NCBI GenBank assembly: GCA_045863555.1
Contig: BTUU01000011.1
Location: forward strand, 62,001 to 126,000
Source: JACRLV01 sp045863555
GTDB taxonomy: Bacteria; Planctomycetota; Phycisphaerae; UBA1845; Fen-1342
DNA length: 64,000 nucleotides
Reading direction: 5' to 3'
Shown: piece by piece, positions 63,116 to 64,000 of the stretch
Numbering within the stretch: the first letter of the stretch is position 1
Layout: every line of letters begins with the position of its first letter
Made by a program: the position numbers and the translations under genes
Notes under the pieces: generated by a model
Told to the model about the DNA's origin: nothing
Database searches by the model: none
What the model saw: only the letters and a program-made list of their open reading frames with translations

Positions 63116-63912
63116 GCCGTTGAACGGGCGTGTTTTCGGGGTCCGGAAGGGCGGTTCGCGACTCGAACCACCAACTTCAAGCCCGACCAGGTCGCATCGA
63201 CCGCGCAGACCTTGACATCGACGAGGCCAAGCGGCAGCGCCACCTCGCGGATAGTGTTTTCCGTGATATCCGTCGCCTCCCCCGACGCCTTTTTCGGCCA
63301 CGAGACCCAGATCGCGGCGTCCGGCCGGATTTTCCGCGGGAGGGACCGGAGCCGGCGTTCCAGATCGGCCCTGCGCGTGCAGAACAGGTGAACGATGTCG
63401 GTCGCCTCGTCGATGTTCGCAACGAACCGGACGGCGTCGGGCAGCGGCGTGAGCAGGGATTCATAGTTCGCAGGACCGCCGACCACGTGGACCTGGGCGC
63501 CGGGGAATAGCCCGAGCTTTTTCGAGAGAGGAGTTCCGGAATATCCGGCGGCAGGCGGGGCCGCTCTGGAGACGGTACGCGCGTCGAGGATCAGTTCGGA
63601 GAACCCGACATAGAGCGTGTCGCCGACGCGCATCGACGGCGCACGGAGGTTGCCCGTCGGGCCCATGATCGCCTTGGCGAGCGCTTCGTCACTGACCCCG
63701 GGCCCGATGTCAAACGTCTCGGACCTGCCCCCGCGCGTCGCGACGATCCGCCGCATCGATCGCGCCAGCTTGATCGCCGCGGGGCGGTCGAACCGCGTTT
63801 TCCGTGCATCATTCCGCTCGACGATCTCGAATCCCGCCAGCGCCGCGTCCGCCTTCTCGCACGCCTCGCAGTTCCGCCGATGGTAGTACCAGTCGATTCT
63901 CCGCTTGGGCAC
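63112..63912 (-). CDS. ArsC-like (thioredoxin fold) and DUF3052 fusion protein
   Basis: The 266-residue protein joins two families. Residues 1-115 resemble the ArsC/Spx-like group: WYYHRRNCEACEKADAAL with a CxxC, then GPTGNLRAPSMRVGDTLYVGF. Residues about 120-255 match DUF3052: GTPLSKKLGLFPGAQV, RPDAAIWVSWPKK, TDITENTIREVAL and VKVCAVDATWSGLKLV. In many genomes DUF3052 proteins are free-standing. The ArsC-like part is annotated in some databases as an (seleno)protein; here both active-site residues are Cys. A TATACT lies upstream at 63959-63954. Confidence 0.8.
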   Translation of the reverse strand: MPKRRIDWYYHRRNCEACEKADAALAGFEIVERNDARKTRFDRPAAIKLARSMRRIVATRGGRSETFDIGPGVSDEALAKAIMGPTGNLRAPSMRVGDTLYVGFSELILDARTVSRAAPPAAGYSGTPLSKKLGLFPGAQVHVVGGPANYESLLTPLPDAVRFVANIDEATDIVHLFCTRRADLERRLRSLPRKIRPDAAIWVSWPKKASGEATDITENTIREVALPLGLVDVKVCAVDATWSGLKLVVRVANRPSGPRKHARSTA

Positions 63913-64000
63913 GCGATTTCCCCGTTTTTGGCGATTTTCGAGCCAGCCGTTACAGTATAGGGCTCGCCGCGGAACAGTCCCGCAGGCGATCCCCTGACAG

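Overview
The window is high-GC chromosomal DNA from a bacterium that looks like a member of the Planctomycetota, probably Phycisphaerae-like. The placement is an inference. It rests on a prepilin with a C-terminal H-X9-DG type ending, secreted proteins that end in dockerin-like (GD.D.DGDVDI.DLA.LL) modules, a complete bat-type VWA operon, thyX, and MreB/MreC next to small proteins of unknown role. No phage, transposase, tRNA, rRNA or CRISPR array was seen.

Layout. 0.2-6.7 kb: a membrane methyltransferase, a secreted HAF/dockerin protein on the minus strand, queE, and a compact trio of B12-type radical SAM enzyme, rhodanese and FAD-dependent amine oxidase-like enzyme. 7.1-12.8 kb: a degenerate P-loop protein with a deoxyribosyltransferase-like end, a large membrane protein, an atypical kinase, a lipoprotein and a GYF/TIGR00266 protein. 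12.8-21.1 kb: a LysM protein, a GGDEF response regulator, priA, then a cell-shape cluster (coiled-coil protein, 56-residue membrane protein, mreB, mreC). 21.1-22.8 kb: an AAA ATPase overlapping a DUF4276 gene, which has the architecture of a two-gene defence system. 23-26 kb: secreted HEAT-like and NHL proteins and a small TPR-like protein.

26-31.7 kb: a tightly overlapping minus-strand operon (DUF58, BatD-like lipoprotein, BatA, BatB, TPR protein, YkgJ-type protein). The moxR gene expected at its head is absent; instead there is a repeat-rich island (31.7-33.0 kb) with 7/8-bp arrays, a 22-bp array and a decayed 21-bp heptad-repeat gene. A lower-GC gene with PD-(D/E)XK nuclease residues follows. 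34.6-39.6 kb: thioredoxin, membrane fusion protein and RND pump. 39.7-47.6 kb: a lipoprotein amidase, an HtrA protease, a cytochrome-like secreted protein, thyX, and a globin-coupled histidine kinase with an NtrC-type response regulator. 47.9-56.7 kb: SPFH and Arc-like genes, a double DinB protein, a PP2C phosphatase operon, TerC and threonine aldolase.

56.9-61.1 kb: a plus-strand run of a DUF2946-like protein behind a promoter and palindrome, a prepilin, a secreted dockerin protein and a MacB-like ABC transporter. It may be a metal-responsive export locus. The end carries the rpsB-tsf operon with a clear intrinsic terminator and an ArsC-like/DUF3052 fusion.

The best candidates for undescribed biology are the ATPase/DUF4276 pair, the repeat island with its nuclease-like gene, and a family of short heptamer/octamer arrays at gene borders, one of which supplies a start codon.
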